From Kumtagia sp052180275 (GTDB taxonomy: Bacteria; Pseudomonadota; Alphaproteobacteria; Rhizobiales; Rhizobiaceae): DNA of 64,000 nt. A program made the translations under genes and the position numbers. The stretch covers positions 6,758,001-6,822,000 of the forward strand of contig NZ_CP197465.1 of the NCBI RefSeq assembly GCF_052180275.1, in the 5' to 3' direction. Numbering within the stretch: the first letter of the stretch is position 1; the number at the start of each line of letters is the position of its first letter. Under the pieces are notes generated by a model. That model saw only the letters and a program-made list of their open reading frames with translations, had not been told where the DNA came from and did not search any database. Shown here in pieces: positions 33,994 to 42,774 of this stretch.

Positions 33994-36276
33994 TCACGAC
34001 CCCGCCGAATACGCCGCGATCGCCGCCATGTTGACGATGTCCGAATCCTTGGCGTTCAGGCTCACGATCTGCACCGGCTTGTTCAACCCGACCAGCAGCG
34101 GGCCGATGACGGTGGAGCCGCCGAGTTCCTGGAGCATGCGGGTCGAGATCGAGGCGGAGTGGAAGGCCGGCATGATCAGGACGTTGGCGGGGCCTGAGAG
34201 GCGGCAGAAGGGGTATTGCTGCATGAGGCGCGGGTTGAGCGCCACGTCGGCGGCCATCTCGCCATCATATTCGAAATCGACCCGGCGCTTGTCGAGGATT
34301 TTTACCGCCTCCTGCACGCGCTCGGAGCGCTCGCCCGGCGGGTGGCCGAAGGTGGAGTAGGCGAGCATGGCCACGCGGGGTTCATATCCCATCCTCCGAG
34401 CAAAACCGGCGGTTTCCTCGGCGATGTCGGCAAGTTCCTCGGCGTTGGGCATGTCGTGGACAGCGGTGTCGGCGACGATCACCGTGCGGCCGCGCGACAG
34501 CACGATCGAGGCACCGATGACGCAATGGCCGGGTTTCGCGTCGATGACGCGCCTGATGTCTTCGAGCGCGGTGGAATAGTTGCGGGTGACGCCGGTGACC
34601 ACGCCGTCAGCGTCGCCCAGCGCCAGCATGCAGGCGGCAAAGTGGTTGCGGTCGTTGTTGATCAGCCGCTGGCAGTCGCGGAACAGGAATCCCTTGCGCT
34701 GCATGCGCTCGTAGAGATGGTCGGCATAGACGGTGTTGCGGCGCGACAGGCGGGCATTGATGATCTCGATGCCGGATTTGTTCAGGTCGATGCCGGCGGC
34801 GCGGGCGTTCTCCTTGATCACCTCGTCGCGGCCGACCAGGATCGCCGTGCCGAGCTTCTGGTTCACATAGGCGACGGCGGCGCGCATCACCTGCTCCTCC
34901 TCGCCCTCGGCGAAGACGATGCGCTTCGGCTGGCGGCGCACGCGGTCGTAGATGCGCTGCAAGGTCGAGGCGATCGGGTCGCGGCGGGCGGAAAGCTCCT
35001 GCGCATAGCGGTCGAGGTCGAGGATGGGTTTGCGCGCCACGCCGCTCTCCATGGCGGCCTTGGCCACCGCGATCGGGATGGCCGAGATCAGGCGCGGGTC
35101 GAACGGCACGGGGATGATGTAGTTCGGGCCGAATTTCGGGCGCATGCCCTGGTAGGCGGCGGCGACGTCGTCCGGAACGTCCTGGCGGGCGAGGGCCGCC
35201 AGCGCCTCGGCCGCCGCGACCTTCATCTGGTCGTTGATGGTGGTCGCCCGCACATCCAGCGCGCCGCGGAAGATGTAAGGGAAGCCGAGCACGTTGTTGA
35301 CCTGGTTCGGATAGTCCGAACGGCCGGTCGCCATGATGGCGTCGGTGCGGATCTCAGCCACTTCCTCCGGCGTGATCTCCGGGTCGGGATTGGCCATGGC
35401 GAAGATGATCGGGTTTTTTGCCATGGACTGGATCATCGGCGTGGTCAGGGCGCCCTTGGCGGAGAGGCCGAAGACGATGTCGGCGCCGTCCATGGCGTCG
35501 GCCAGACTGCGTGCCTCGGTTTTCGCCGCATGCGCCGATTTCCACTGGTTCATGCCTTCGGTGCGGCCCTGGTAGACCACGCCCTTGGTGTCGCAGAGGA
35601 TGATGTTCTCCGGGGCGAAACCCATCGACTTGATCAGCTCGATGCAGGCGATGCCGGCCGAGCCGGCGCCGTTGCACACCAGCTTCGCCGTCTTCATGTC
35701 GCGGCCGGTGATCTCCAGCGCGTTGATGAGGCCGGCGGCGGCGATGATCGCGGTGCCGTGCTGGTCGTCGTGGAAGACGGGAATGTCCATCACCTCGCGC
35801 AGCTTCTGCTCGATGATGAAGCAGTCGGGCGCCCTGATATCCTCGAGGTTGATGCCGCCGAAGGACGGGCCGAGATAACGCACGGCGTTGATGAAGGTCT
35901 CGGCGTCCTCGGTGTCGACCTCGAGATCGATGGAATCGACATCCGCGAAGCGCTTGAACAGGACAGCCTTGCCTTCCATCACCGGTTTTGAGGCCAGCGC
36001 GCCGAGATTGCCGAGGCCAAGGATGGCGGTGCCGTTGGAGATGACGGCGACCATGTTGCCGCGCGCCGTGTAGTCGAAGGCGCGGCTGGGGTCCTCGGCG
36101 ATGGCCTTCACGGGAACGGCAACGCCGGGCGAATAGGCAAGCGACAGGTCGCGCTGCGTCGCCATCGGCTTGGTCGGCACGATCTCCAGCTTGCCGGGCC
36201 GCCCCATGGCGTGGAAGTCGAGCGCCTCCTGCGCGCTGACGGAGGGTCCGTTGTCGGATTTTTTCGATGCAACCAT
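33994..36276 (-). CDS. maeB: NADP-type malic enzyme with phosphotransacetylase-like domain (MaeB)
   Basis: Decarboxylates malate to pyruvate. 760 residues: an N-terminal malic enzyme domain (about 1-430; SLAYSPGVAVP, FHDDQHGTAIIAAAGLINAL, CNGAGSAGIACIELI) and a C-terminal phosphotransacetylase-like domain (about 440-760) that is usually regulatory rather than catalytic. The start at 36276 gives the standard N-terminus; the frame runs 57 codons further without support. In rhizobia such enzymes feed acetyl-CoA synthesis during growth on C4-dicarboxylates. NAD versus NADP preference is not decided by what I can see. Confidence 0.9.
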   Translation of the reverse strand: MVASKKSDNGPSVSAQEALDFHAMGRPGKLEIVPTKPMATQRDLSLAYSPGVAVPVKAIAEDPSRAFDYTARGNMVAVISNGTAILGLGNLGALASKPVMEGKAVLFKRFADVDSIDLEVDTEDAETFINAVRYLGPSFGGINLEDIRAPDCFIIEQKLREVMDIPVFHDDQHGTAIIAAAGLINALEITGRDMKTAKLVCNGAGSAGIACIELIKSMGFAPENIILCDTKGVVYQGRTEGMNQWKSAHAAKTEARSLADAMDGADIVFGLSAKGALTTPMIQSMAKNPIIFAMANPDPEITPEEVAEIRTDAIMATGRSDYPNQVNNVLGFPYIFRGALDVRATTINDQMKVAAAEALAALARQDVPDDVAAAYQGMRPKFGPNYIIPVPFDPRLISAIPIAVAKAAMESGVARKPILDLDRYAQELSARRDPIASTLQRIYDRVRRQPKRIVFAEGEEEQVMRAAVAYVNQKLGTAILVGRDEVIKENARAAGIDLNKSGIEIINARLSRRNTVYADHLYERMQRKGFLFRDCQRLINNDRNHFAACMLALGDADGVVTGVTRNYSTALEDIRRVIDAKPGHCVIGASIVLSRGRTVIVADTAVHDMPNAEELADIAEETAGFARRMGYEPRVAMLAYSTFGHPPGERSERVQEAVKILDKRRVDFEYDGEMAADVALNPRLMQQYPFCRLSGPANVLIMPAFHSASISTRMLQELGGSTVIGPLLVGLNKPVQIVSLNAKDSDIVNMAAIAAYSAGS

Positions 36277-36410
36277 GTGAGAGACGTTCCTTCCCGGTGA
36301 GCCGCTGGCACGGCCCGACGCTTCTTTTTGTGGAGTGTTTTGGATTAAGGCTACACACCGGGCGAGTAAAGCGCCAAGCAGGGGCGAGATGCGCCAAGTC
36401 TGGACATAAA

Positions 36411-37346
36411 GTGTTCCTCTCCGAGAGCCTTGCCATAGCGTCGGCATTCTGCATCGCGCTGTCAGGCATGCTGATCGCCGAGCTGAACGGCCGCGTCGAC
36501 GTGGTGCGTCTGGCGCGCTGGCAGATGCTGGCCGCTTTTGCGATGACGGGCGCTGCTTCCCTCGTGCTCGGCGGCTGGCGGGCGCTGGAGGGCTGGCAGG
36601 TGACGCTGCTGCTGCTCTCGGGCGTGGCCGGCATCGTCATTGCCAGCACCACCTATTTCGCGGCGATCTATGCCGCGGGGCCGCGGGTAACGGCGCTGCT
36701 GTTTTCGCTCACGTCGCCCTTTGCGCTGGCGCTGGGGTACTTTTTCCTTGGCGAGACGATCACGGAGCGGCAGGGGCTCGGCATCGCCTGCGTGCTGGCC
36801 GGCGTTGTGCTGGCCATCGGCAGGCCGCGGCGCTACGGAGGCGCCGGCAAGGGCGTGCCGTCGGTGACGATCGACGCGCCGCTGCCGCACGGCGCGCCGG
36901 TGGCGCCGTCCCGCACCTTCACGTTCGGCGTCTTGCTGGGCGTCATCACGGCGATCGGCCAAGCCGTGGGAACGCTGCTGGCGCGGCCGGCCATGGCGGC
37001 GGGCGTCGAGCCGTTCACGGCCATGGCGGTGCGGTCCGGCATCGCGGCGACTTTCTTCGCCGCGCTGCTGCTGGTGCCGATAGCCGCGCTGAACAAGCCC
37101 TACCGTTTCCGCTCCGGCGACCTCGGCATCGCGGTCGGCTCGGCCTTCTTCGGCACCGGGCTCGGCATGTCGCTGCTGATGGCGGCGCTCGCCACCGGCA
37201 ATGTCGGCATCGTCTCCACGCTGTCGTCGATGACACCGGTAGCGATCTTGCCGATGGTGTGGCTGCGCTCCGGCGTGGCGCCCTCGCCCGCCGCATGGGC
37301 GGGCGCGGCGCTGGCAGTGGCGGGCACAGGCCTTATCAGTTTATGA
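36411..37346 (+). CDS. EamA/DMT-family transporter
   Basis: 311 residues, ten hydrophobic segments in two EamA repeats (about 5-140 and 175-305), with a charged loop between. The GTG at 36411 places the first helix at the N-terminus; the open frame reaches further upstream, into the maeB 5' region, without a ribosome site. Substrate unknown; the family exports amino acids, metabolites or drugs. It is divergent from maeB and ends 10 bp before mutS, so the two may be co-transcribed. Confidence 0.8.
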   Translation: MFLSESLAIASAFCIALSGMLIAELNGRVDVVRLARWQMLAAFAMTGAASLVLGGWRALEGWQVTLLLLSGVAGIVIASTTYFAAIYAAGPRVTALLFSLTSPFALALGYFFLGETITERQGLGIACVLAGVVLAIGRPRRYGGAGKGVPSVTIDAPLPHGAPVAPSRTFTFGVLLGVITAIGQAVGTLLARPAMAAGVEPFTAMAVRSGIAATFFAALLLVPIAALNKPYRFRSGDLGIAVGSAFFGTGLGMSLLMAALATGNVGIVSTLSSMTPVAILPMVWLRSGVAPSPAAWAGAALAVAGTGLISL

Positions 37347-37356
37347 CGGGACGACG

Positions 37357-40074
37357 ATGACCGGGCATTCCGACAGACCGACGACAGGCGAGGCGGACCA
37401 GCCGCCGCGCGGCGGCGCCCCCACGCCGATGATGGAGCAATATATAGAGATCAAGGCGGCGAACCCGGATTCGCTGCTGTTCTACCGCATGGGCGATTTC
37501 TACGAGCTGTTCTTCGACGACGCCGAGGTGGCGTCGCGCGCCTTGGGGATCGTTCTCACCAAGCGTGGAAAGCACCAGGGTTTTGACATCCCGATGTGCG
37601 GCGTGCCGATCCATGCGGCCGACGATTACCTTCAGAAACTGATCGGGCTCGGCCACCGCGTCGCCGTGTGCGAGCAGATCGAGGACCCGGCGGAGGCCAA
37701 GAAGCGCGGCGGCAAATCGGTGGTGAAGCGTGACGTGGTGCGCTTGGTGACGCCGGGCACCATCACCGAGGACCGGCTGCTTTCGCCGGCCGAGTCCAGC
37801 TTCCTGATGGCGCTGGGGCGGGTGAAGGGCGGCGGCCATGCGCTGGCCTGGCTGGAGCTTTCCACCGGCCTGTTCCGGGTGGCCGAGACCGCGCCGGACC
37901 GGCTGCTCGCCGACATCTTTCGCGTCGACCCGCGCGAGCTGATCGTCGCCGAGCCGGTGTTCTACGATCCCGACCTGAAGCCGGTCTTCGACGTGCTCGG
38001 CCGCATGGCGAGCCCGCAGCCGCCCAGCCTGTTCGACTCCGCAAGCGCGGCCGACCGCATCGCCCGATTCTACCAGGTGGCGACACCCGACGGTTTCGCT
38101 ACTTTTTCGCGGGCCGAACTGTCGGCGATCTCCGGCATCATCGCCTTCGTCGAGAAGACGCAGAAGGCGGAACGGCCGCCGCTCGGACACCCCGAGCGCG
38201 AGACGGCGGGCTCGACGCTGTTCATCGACGCGGCGACCCGCGCCAATCTGGAACTGGTGCGCACGCTGTCCGGCAGCCGTGACGGCTCGTTGCTCTCGGC
38301 GATCGACCGCACGGTGACGGGAGCGGGCGCCCGGCTTCTCGCCGACCGGCTGACCTCGCCGCTGACGGCACCCGACGCGGTCAATGCGCGGCTGGATTCG
38401 GTGGCGTGGCTGATCGGAGAGGAAGACCTGCGCGACGGCTTGCGCATCGCGCTGAAAGGCCTTGCCGACATGCCGCGCGCGCTGACGCGGTTGGCGCTGA
38501 ATCGCGGCGGCCCGCGCGACCTCGGCGCGCTGTGCGCCGGGCTGCAGGCCGCCGCCGAGATCGGCGACCTGCTGGCGCGGGCCGAGCCGCCGGCCGAAAT
38601 TGCTGGGGCGCTGGAGGCGATACGAGCGCTGCCGGTCGATTGCGCCACCCGCCTCGCCCGGGCGATGGCCGACGAGATGCCTCTGCTCAAGCGCGACGGC
38701 GGTTTCGTGCGTGCCGGCTGGGACGACGAACTCGACGAGATGCGGGCGCTGCGCGACGAGTCGCGAAAAGTGATCGCCGGGCTGGAACGCGGGCTGATCG
38801 ACGAGACCGGCGTGCGGTCATTGAAAATCCGGCACAACAATGTGCTGGGTTATTACATCGAGGTGACGGCCAACCACCAGGCGGCGATGACCGGCAGCGA
38901 CGCGCTGCGCGCCCGTTTCATCCACCGCCAGACCATGGCCAGCGCCATGCGCTTCACCACGACGGAACTCGCCGATCTTGAGACGAAGATCGTCAACGCC
39001 GCCGACCGGGCGCTGCAGATCGAACTCGCCGTGTTCGACGATCTAGTGACCGAGGCGGTCGGCCACGCGGAGAAAATCCGCGCCGGTGCGCAGGCGCTGG
39101 CGGTGCTCGACGTTTCGGCGTCACTGGCCACGCTGGCGATCGACGAGAACTGGACGCGGCCGGTGGTGGATGACGGCCTGACTTTCGACATCGACGGCGG
39201 CCGCCATCCGGTGGTCGAGCAGTCGTTGCGAAAAACGTCCGGCCAGCCTTTCGTCGCCAACGACTGCGATCTTTCGCCGGCTAATAATGGCAAATTCGGT
39301 GCGATCTGGCTGCTCACCGGCCCGAACATGGGCGGCAAGTCGACCTTCTTGCGCCAGAACGCGCTGATTGCGATTCTCGCCCAGACCGGCTCCTTCGTTC
39401 CGGCGGGGCGCGCCCATATCGGCGTGGTCGACCGGCTGTTTTCGCGCGTCGGCGCCTCCGACGACCTGGCGCGGGGCCGCTCGACCTTCATGGTCGAGAT
39501 GGTGGAGACCGCGGCGATCCTCAACCAGGCGGGCGAGCGCTCGCTGGTCATCCTGGACGAGATCGGGCGCGGCACCGCGACCTTCGACGGCCTGTCGATC
39601 GCCTGGGCGGCGGTGGAATATCTGCACGAGAAGAACCGCTGCCGGGCGCTGTTCGCCACGCATTTCCACGAAATGACGGCGCTGGCCGACAAGCTGGCGC
39701 GGCTGCACAACGTGACCATGCGGGTGAAGGAGTGGGAAGGCGAGGTGATCTTCCTGCACGAGATCGGCAAGGGCGCGGCCGACCGCTCCTACGGCATCCA
39801 GGTGGCGAGATTGGCCGGCCTGCCCGGTGCGGTGGTGGATCGCGCCCGCGACGTGCTGCACCAGCTGGAAAGCGGCGAGACGTCTGGCAAGGCCAACCGG
39901 CTCGTCGATGATTTGCCGTTGTTTTCCGTGGCTGCGCGACGGGAGGCAGCGCCAAAACCTGCCCAGCCGGACCGGCTGCGCGAGGCGGTGATCGCGCTCA
40001 ACCCCGACGACATGACGCCGAAGGAAGCGCTTGAGGCGCTCTATCGACTGAAGGGGACGATCGGCAAACCGTGA
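37357..40074 (+). CDS. mutS: DNA mismatch repair protein MutS
   Basis: Recognises mismatches and recruits MutL. 905 residues, full length. The mismatch-reading Phe-x-Glu motif is intact (Phe48, Glu50 in MGDFYE), as are Walker A GPNMGGKS (655-662), the Walker B region (LVILDEIGRGTATFDG) and the TATHFHE switch. The C-terminal beta-clamp/tetramer region follows. The N-terminus carries a 24-residue extension before the conserved MMEQY. Confidence 0.96.
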   Translation: MTGHSDRPTTGEADQPPRGGAPTPMMEQYIEIKAANPDSLLFYRMGDFYELFFDDAEVASRALGIVLTKRGKHQGFDIPMCGVPIHAADDYLQKLIGLGHRVAVCEQIEDPAEAKKRGGKSVVKRDVVRLVTPGTITEDRLLSPAESSFLMALGRVKGGGHALAWLELSTGLFRVAETAPDRLLADIFRVDPRELIVAEPVFYDPDLKPVFDVLGRMASPQPPSLFDSASAADRIARFYQVATPDGFATFSRAELSAISGIIAFVEKTQKAERPPLGHPERETAGSTLFIDAATRANLELVRTLSGSRDGSLLSAIDRTVTGAGARLLADRLTSPLTAPDAVNARLDSVAWLIGEEDLRDGLRIALKGLADMPRALTRLALNRGGPRDLGALCAGLQAAAEIGDLLARAEPPAEIAGALEAIRALPVDCATRLARAMADEMPLLKRDGGFVRAGWDDELDEMRALRDESRKVIAGLERGLIDETGVRSLKIRHNNVLGYYIEVTANHQAAMTGSDALRARFIHRQTMASAMRFTTTELADLETKIVNAADRALQIELAVFDDLVTEAVGHAEKIRAGAQALAVLDVSASLATLAIDENWTRPVVDDGLTFDIDGGRHPVVEQSLRKTSGQPFVANDCDLSPANNGKFGAIWLLTGPNMGGKSTFLRQNALIAILAQTGSFVPAGRAHIGVVDRLFSRVGASDDLARGRSTFMVEMVETAAILNQAGERSLVILDEIGRGTATFDGLSIAWAAVEYLHEKNRCRALFATHFHEMTALADKLARLHNVTMRVKEWEGEVIFLHEIGKGAADRSYGIQVARLAGLPGAVVDRARDVLHQLESGETSGKANRLVDDLPLFSVAARREAAPKPAQPDRLREAVIALNPDDMTPKEALEALYRLKGTIGKP

Positions 40075-40146
40075 CCGCGGAGAGGAGCGAGCGACCTGTC
40101 CGCTGGCCCCGCCGAAAGCATGATTCCGCTTGCAGAATTTTTGTTG

Positions 40147-40160
40147 ATTGATGGGTCAAT
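40147..40160. promoter_or_regulatory. Possible BetI-type operator upstream of betC
   Basis: ATTGATGGGTCAAT is an inverted repeat (ATTGA and TCAAT around TGGG), followed by an A-rich stretch. It resembles the ATTGA-N4-TCAAT form I recall for BetI, the choline-sensing TetR repressor. It lies 33 bp before the leader frame at 40193. No betI gene is in the window. Confidence 0.4.
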
Positions 40161-40192
40161 AAAAAATAATTTGGCTTGGCGGAGGGACAACG

Positions 40193-40282
40193 ATGCGCAA
40201 CGTCGTAATGGCAGGTATACGCGATCGGGCGCCGCTCGATGACACCGAAACCCGGCTGCGTGTCGCGGCCGTCGCCCCATGA
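40193..40282 (+). CDS. 29-codon leader frame coupled to betC
   Basis: ATG 40193 has an excellent site (GGAGGGA, 5 nt upstream). The 29 codons read MRNVVMAGIRDRAPLDDTET and on to RVAAVAP. Its TGA overlaps the betC start as ATGA, while betC itself has no ribosome-binding site. It therefore looks like a translated leader that couples translation into betC, or the remnant of a lost upstream gene. Confidence 0.5.
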   Translation: MRNVVMAGIRDRAPLDDTETRLRVAAVAP

Positions 40283-41805
40283 CCCGTCGTCCCAACATCC
40301 TCATCCTGATGGTCGACCAGCTTGCGGGAACGCTGTTTCCCGACGGCCCGGCGGAATTCCTGCATGCGCCGAACCTGAAGGCGCTCGCCGCCCGGTCGTC
40401 GCGGCTGCGTAACAACTATACCGCCTCGCCGCTCTGCGCGCCGGGCCGGGCGTCGTTCATGAGCGGCCAGCTTCCGTCGCGCACCGGCGTCTACGACAAC
40501 GCCGCCGAATTCGCCTCGTCGATCCCGACCTTCGCGCATCACCTGCGCGCGGCGGGCTACACGACATGCCTTTCCGGCAAGATGCATTTCGTCGGCCCGG
40601 ACCAGTTGCACGGGTTCGAGGAGCGGCTCACCACCGACATCTACCCGGCCGATTTCGGCTGGACCCCCGACTATCGCAAGCCGGGCGAGCGCATCGACTG
40701 GTGGTATCACAATCTCGGCTCGATCACCGGCGCCGGCGTCGCCGAGATCACCAACCAGCTGGAATATGACGACGAGGTCGCCTTTCACGCGGCCCAGAAG
40801 CTCTACGATTATTCGCGCCGGAGCGACGACGCGGGCAGCCGCCCCTGGTGCCTGACGGTTTCGTTCACGCATCCGCACGACCCCTATGTGGCGCGCCGCA
40901 AGCACTGGGACCTCTACGAGGACTGCGCCGAACTCGAACCGGCGATCGGCTTCAGGCCGCGCGCGGAGCAGGACGCGCATTCGCAGCGCCTCTACGACGC
41001 CAGCGACTACGGCAGCTTCAACATCACCGCCGAGAACGTGCGCAAGGCACGGCGCGGTTATTTCGCCTCGATCTCCTATATCGACGAGAAGATCGGCGAG
41101 ATCCTCGCCGTGCTGGAAGCCACGAGGATGCGGGACGACACCATCGTGCTATTCTGCTCGGATCACGGCGACATGCTCGGCGAGCGCGGCCTGTGGTTCA
41201 AGATGTGTTTCTACGAAGGCTCGGCCCGCGTGCCGCTGATGATCGCCGGGCCGGGCATTCCGGCAGGCCTGATCGAGACGCCGACATCCAACCTCGACAT
41301 CGCGCCGACGCTCTGCGACCTGGCCGGCATCGACATCGGCGGGATCCTGCCGTGGACCGATGGCGAGTCCCTGGTGCCGCTGATGCACGGCGAACGGCGC
41401 GTCTCGCCGGTGCTGATGGAATATGCGGCAGAGGGCTCGCAGGCGCCGCTAGTGGCCATCCGCGATGGCCGCTACAAATTCGTGCATTGCGAGATCGACC
41501 CGCCGCAACTCTTCGACCTGGACGCAGACCCACACGAACGCACCAATCTCGCCGCCGATCCGGCCCATGCGGCGGTTGTCGCCGAATTCATGGCGAAGGT
41601 GCGCGCCCGCTGGGACATGGCGGCCTTCGACGCCGCGGTCCGCGAGAGCCAGGCGCGGCGCTGGGTGGTCTATCCCGCCCTACGCAACGGCGCCTATTGC
41701 CCGTGGGAATTCCAGCCTGTGCAAAAGGCCTCCGAGCGCTACATGCGCAACCATATGGACCTGAACATATTGGAGGAGAGCAAGCGCTTTCCGCGAGGCG
41801 AATGA
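40279..41805 (+). CDS. betC: Choline sulfatase BetC
   Basis: Hydrolyses choline-O-sulfate to choline and sulfate, feeding glycine betaine synthesis and osmoprotection or growth on choline. 508 residues. The sulfatase signature CAPGR (Cys53-Arg57) carries the cysteine that is converted to formylglycine. BetC-type segments include NILILMVDQLAGTLFPDG, SGQLPSRTGVYDNAAEF and SGKMHFVGPDQLHGFEERLT. In rhizobia betC usually sits in a betICBA operon; here no betI, betA or betB is adjacent. No signal peptide, so cytoplasmic. Confidence 0.92.
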   Translation: MTRRPNILILMVDQLAGTLFPDGPAEFLHAPNLKALAARSSRLRNNYTASPLCAPGRASFMSGQLPSRTGVYDNAAEFASSIPTFAHHLRAAGYTTCLSGKMHFVGPDQLHGFEERLTTDIYPADFGWTPDYRKPGERIDWWYHNLGSITGAGVAEITNQLEYDDEVAFHAAQKLYDYSRRSDDAGSRPWCLTVSFTHPHDPYVARRKHWDLYEDCAELEPAIGFRPRAEQDAHSQRLYDASDYGSFNITAENVRKARRGYFASISYIDEKIGEILAVLEATRMRDDTIVLFCSDHGDMLGERGLWFKMCFYEGSARVPLMIAGPGIPAGLIETPTSNLDIAPTLCDLAGIDIGGILPWTDGESLVPLMHGERRVSPVLMEYAAEGSQAPLVAIRDGRYKFVHCEIDPPQLFDLDADPHERTNLAADPAHAAVVAEFMAKVRARWDMAAFDAAVRESQARRWVVYPALRNGAYCPWEFQPVQKASERYMRNHMDLNILEESKRFPRGE

Positions 41806-41926
41806 CAGCCTTTGCCTGCCGGCGCTTCGTCATCAAAGCCGGTTTCCGGTCTCGCCGCACAAATCATGCGGCTTACGCCAGCGCCGGGACGAACAGCGCA
41901 TCCAAGCGAGCCAGGCCCGATTCAAT

Positions 41927-42766
41927 TCACGTCAGGAACGGCTTTGCCCGCATCGTCTCTGGCACCGGCAGGCCAAGCCGCGTCAGAACGGTCGGCGCAA
42001 GCTGCAACTGGTCGAGCAGCACGTCCTTTGCCGGCCCTTCGCCTGCACCGAAATAGTAGAGCGCCACGTCCTGCATTTCCTCGTCATGGCCGCCGTGATG
42101 GCCGCGGTGCGTCTGGCCGTGATCGGCGGTGACGATCACCTCGTAGCCGGCGTCGCGCCAGCGCGGCAGGAAACCGGCAAGGGCTGAGTCGAGATAATAG
42201 AGTGCGTTGTCCATCTCGACGCAGTCCTGGCCATAGCGGTGGCCCATGGAATCGACCGTGCAGGTGTGGAGGATGGCGTAATCGACGCCCTTGACCTCGG
42301 CCAGCCGCGTCAGCGTCGCGAACAGGTCGACGTCGCTCGGCGTCATCTGGTTGGTGTGGCCGTAGCCGGTCATGGTGTGGAAGCGGCCGTGGGTGATCGG
42401 GCCGCCGGGTTCGTCATATTCAATGTCGCGCACCGGGTCGAACGGATAGCGGTTGAAGAACTCCGACCAGTAGGAATGCGTCACCGCGCCGGTCCTGCCG
42501 CCGGCCTTCGTCACCTCGGAAAAGATGTCGGGCTGGCTCACCCGCATGCGGAACTCGTTGGAGGTGACGCCATGCACCTGCGGCGGCACGCCGGTGTGGA
42601 TCGAGGCGTAGCAGCAGGCGGAGGTGGACGGCAGCACCGAGCGCATCCGCCATTTGCGCGCCGCCCCCGACTGCACCCAGCCTTCCAGATTGCCCATGAA
42701 GGGCTTCCAGTTCCGCCACGGCAGGCCGTCGAGGATGATCAGCAGGAGTTTTGAGGAGAGGGGCAT
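41927..42766 (-). CDS. Alkaline phosphatase superfamily phosphodiesterase-like protein
   Basis: 279 residues of the type I phosphodiesterase/nucleotide pyrophosphatase fold. Visible metal-site motifs are LLIILDGLPWRNW (first Asp), a nucleophile region STSACCYASIHTGVPPQVHG, HTCTVDSMGHRYG and VTADHGQTHRGHHGGHDEEM. No signal peptide. It is the last gene of the ABC operon at 42775-47821, starting 9 bp after the ATPase gene, which suggests that the imported compound is a phosphoester or related molecule. This role is inference. Confidence 0.75.
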   Translation of the reverse strand: MPLSSKLLLIILDGLPWRNWKPFMGNLEGWVQSGAARKWRMRSVLPSTSACCYASIHTGVPPQVHGVTSNEFRMRVSQPDIFSEVTKAGGRTGAVTHSYWSEFFNRYPFDPVRDIEYDEPGGPITHGRFHTMTGYGHTNQMTPSDVDLFATLTRLAEVKGVDYAILHTCTVDSMGHRYGQDCVEMDNALYYLDSALAGFLPRWRDAGYEVIVTADHGQTHRGHHGGHDEEMQDVALYYFGAGEGPAKDVLLDQLQLAPTVLTRLGLPVPETMRAKPFLT

Positions 42767-42774
42767 GCGGTGGC

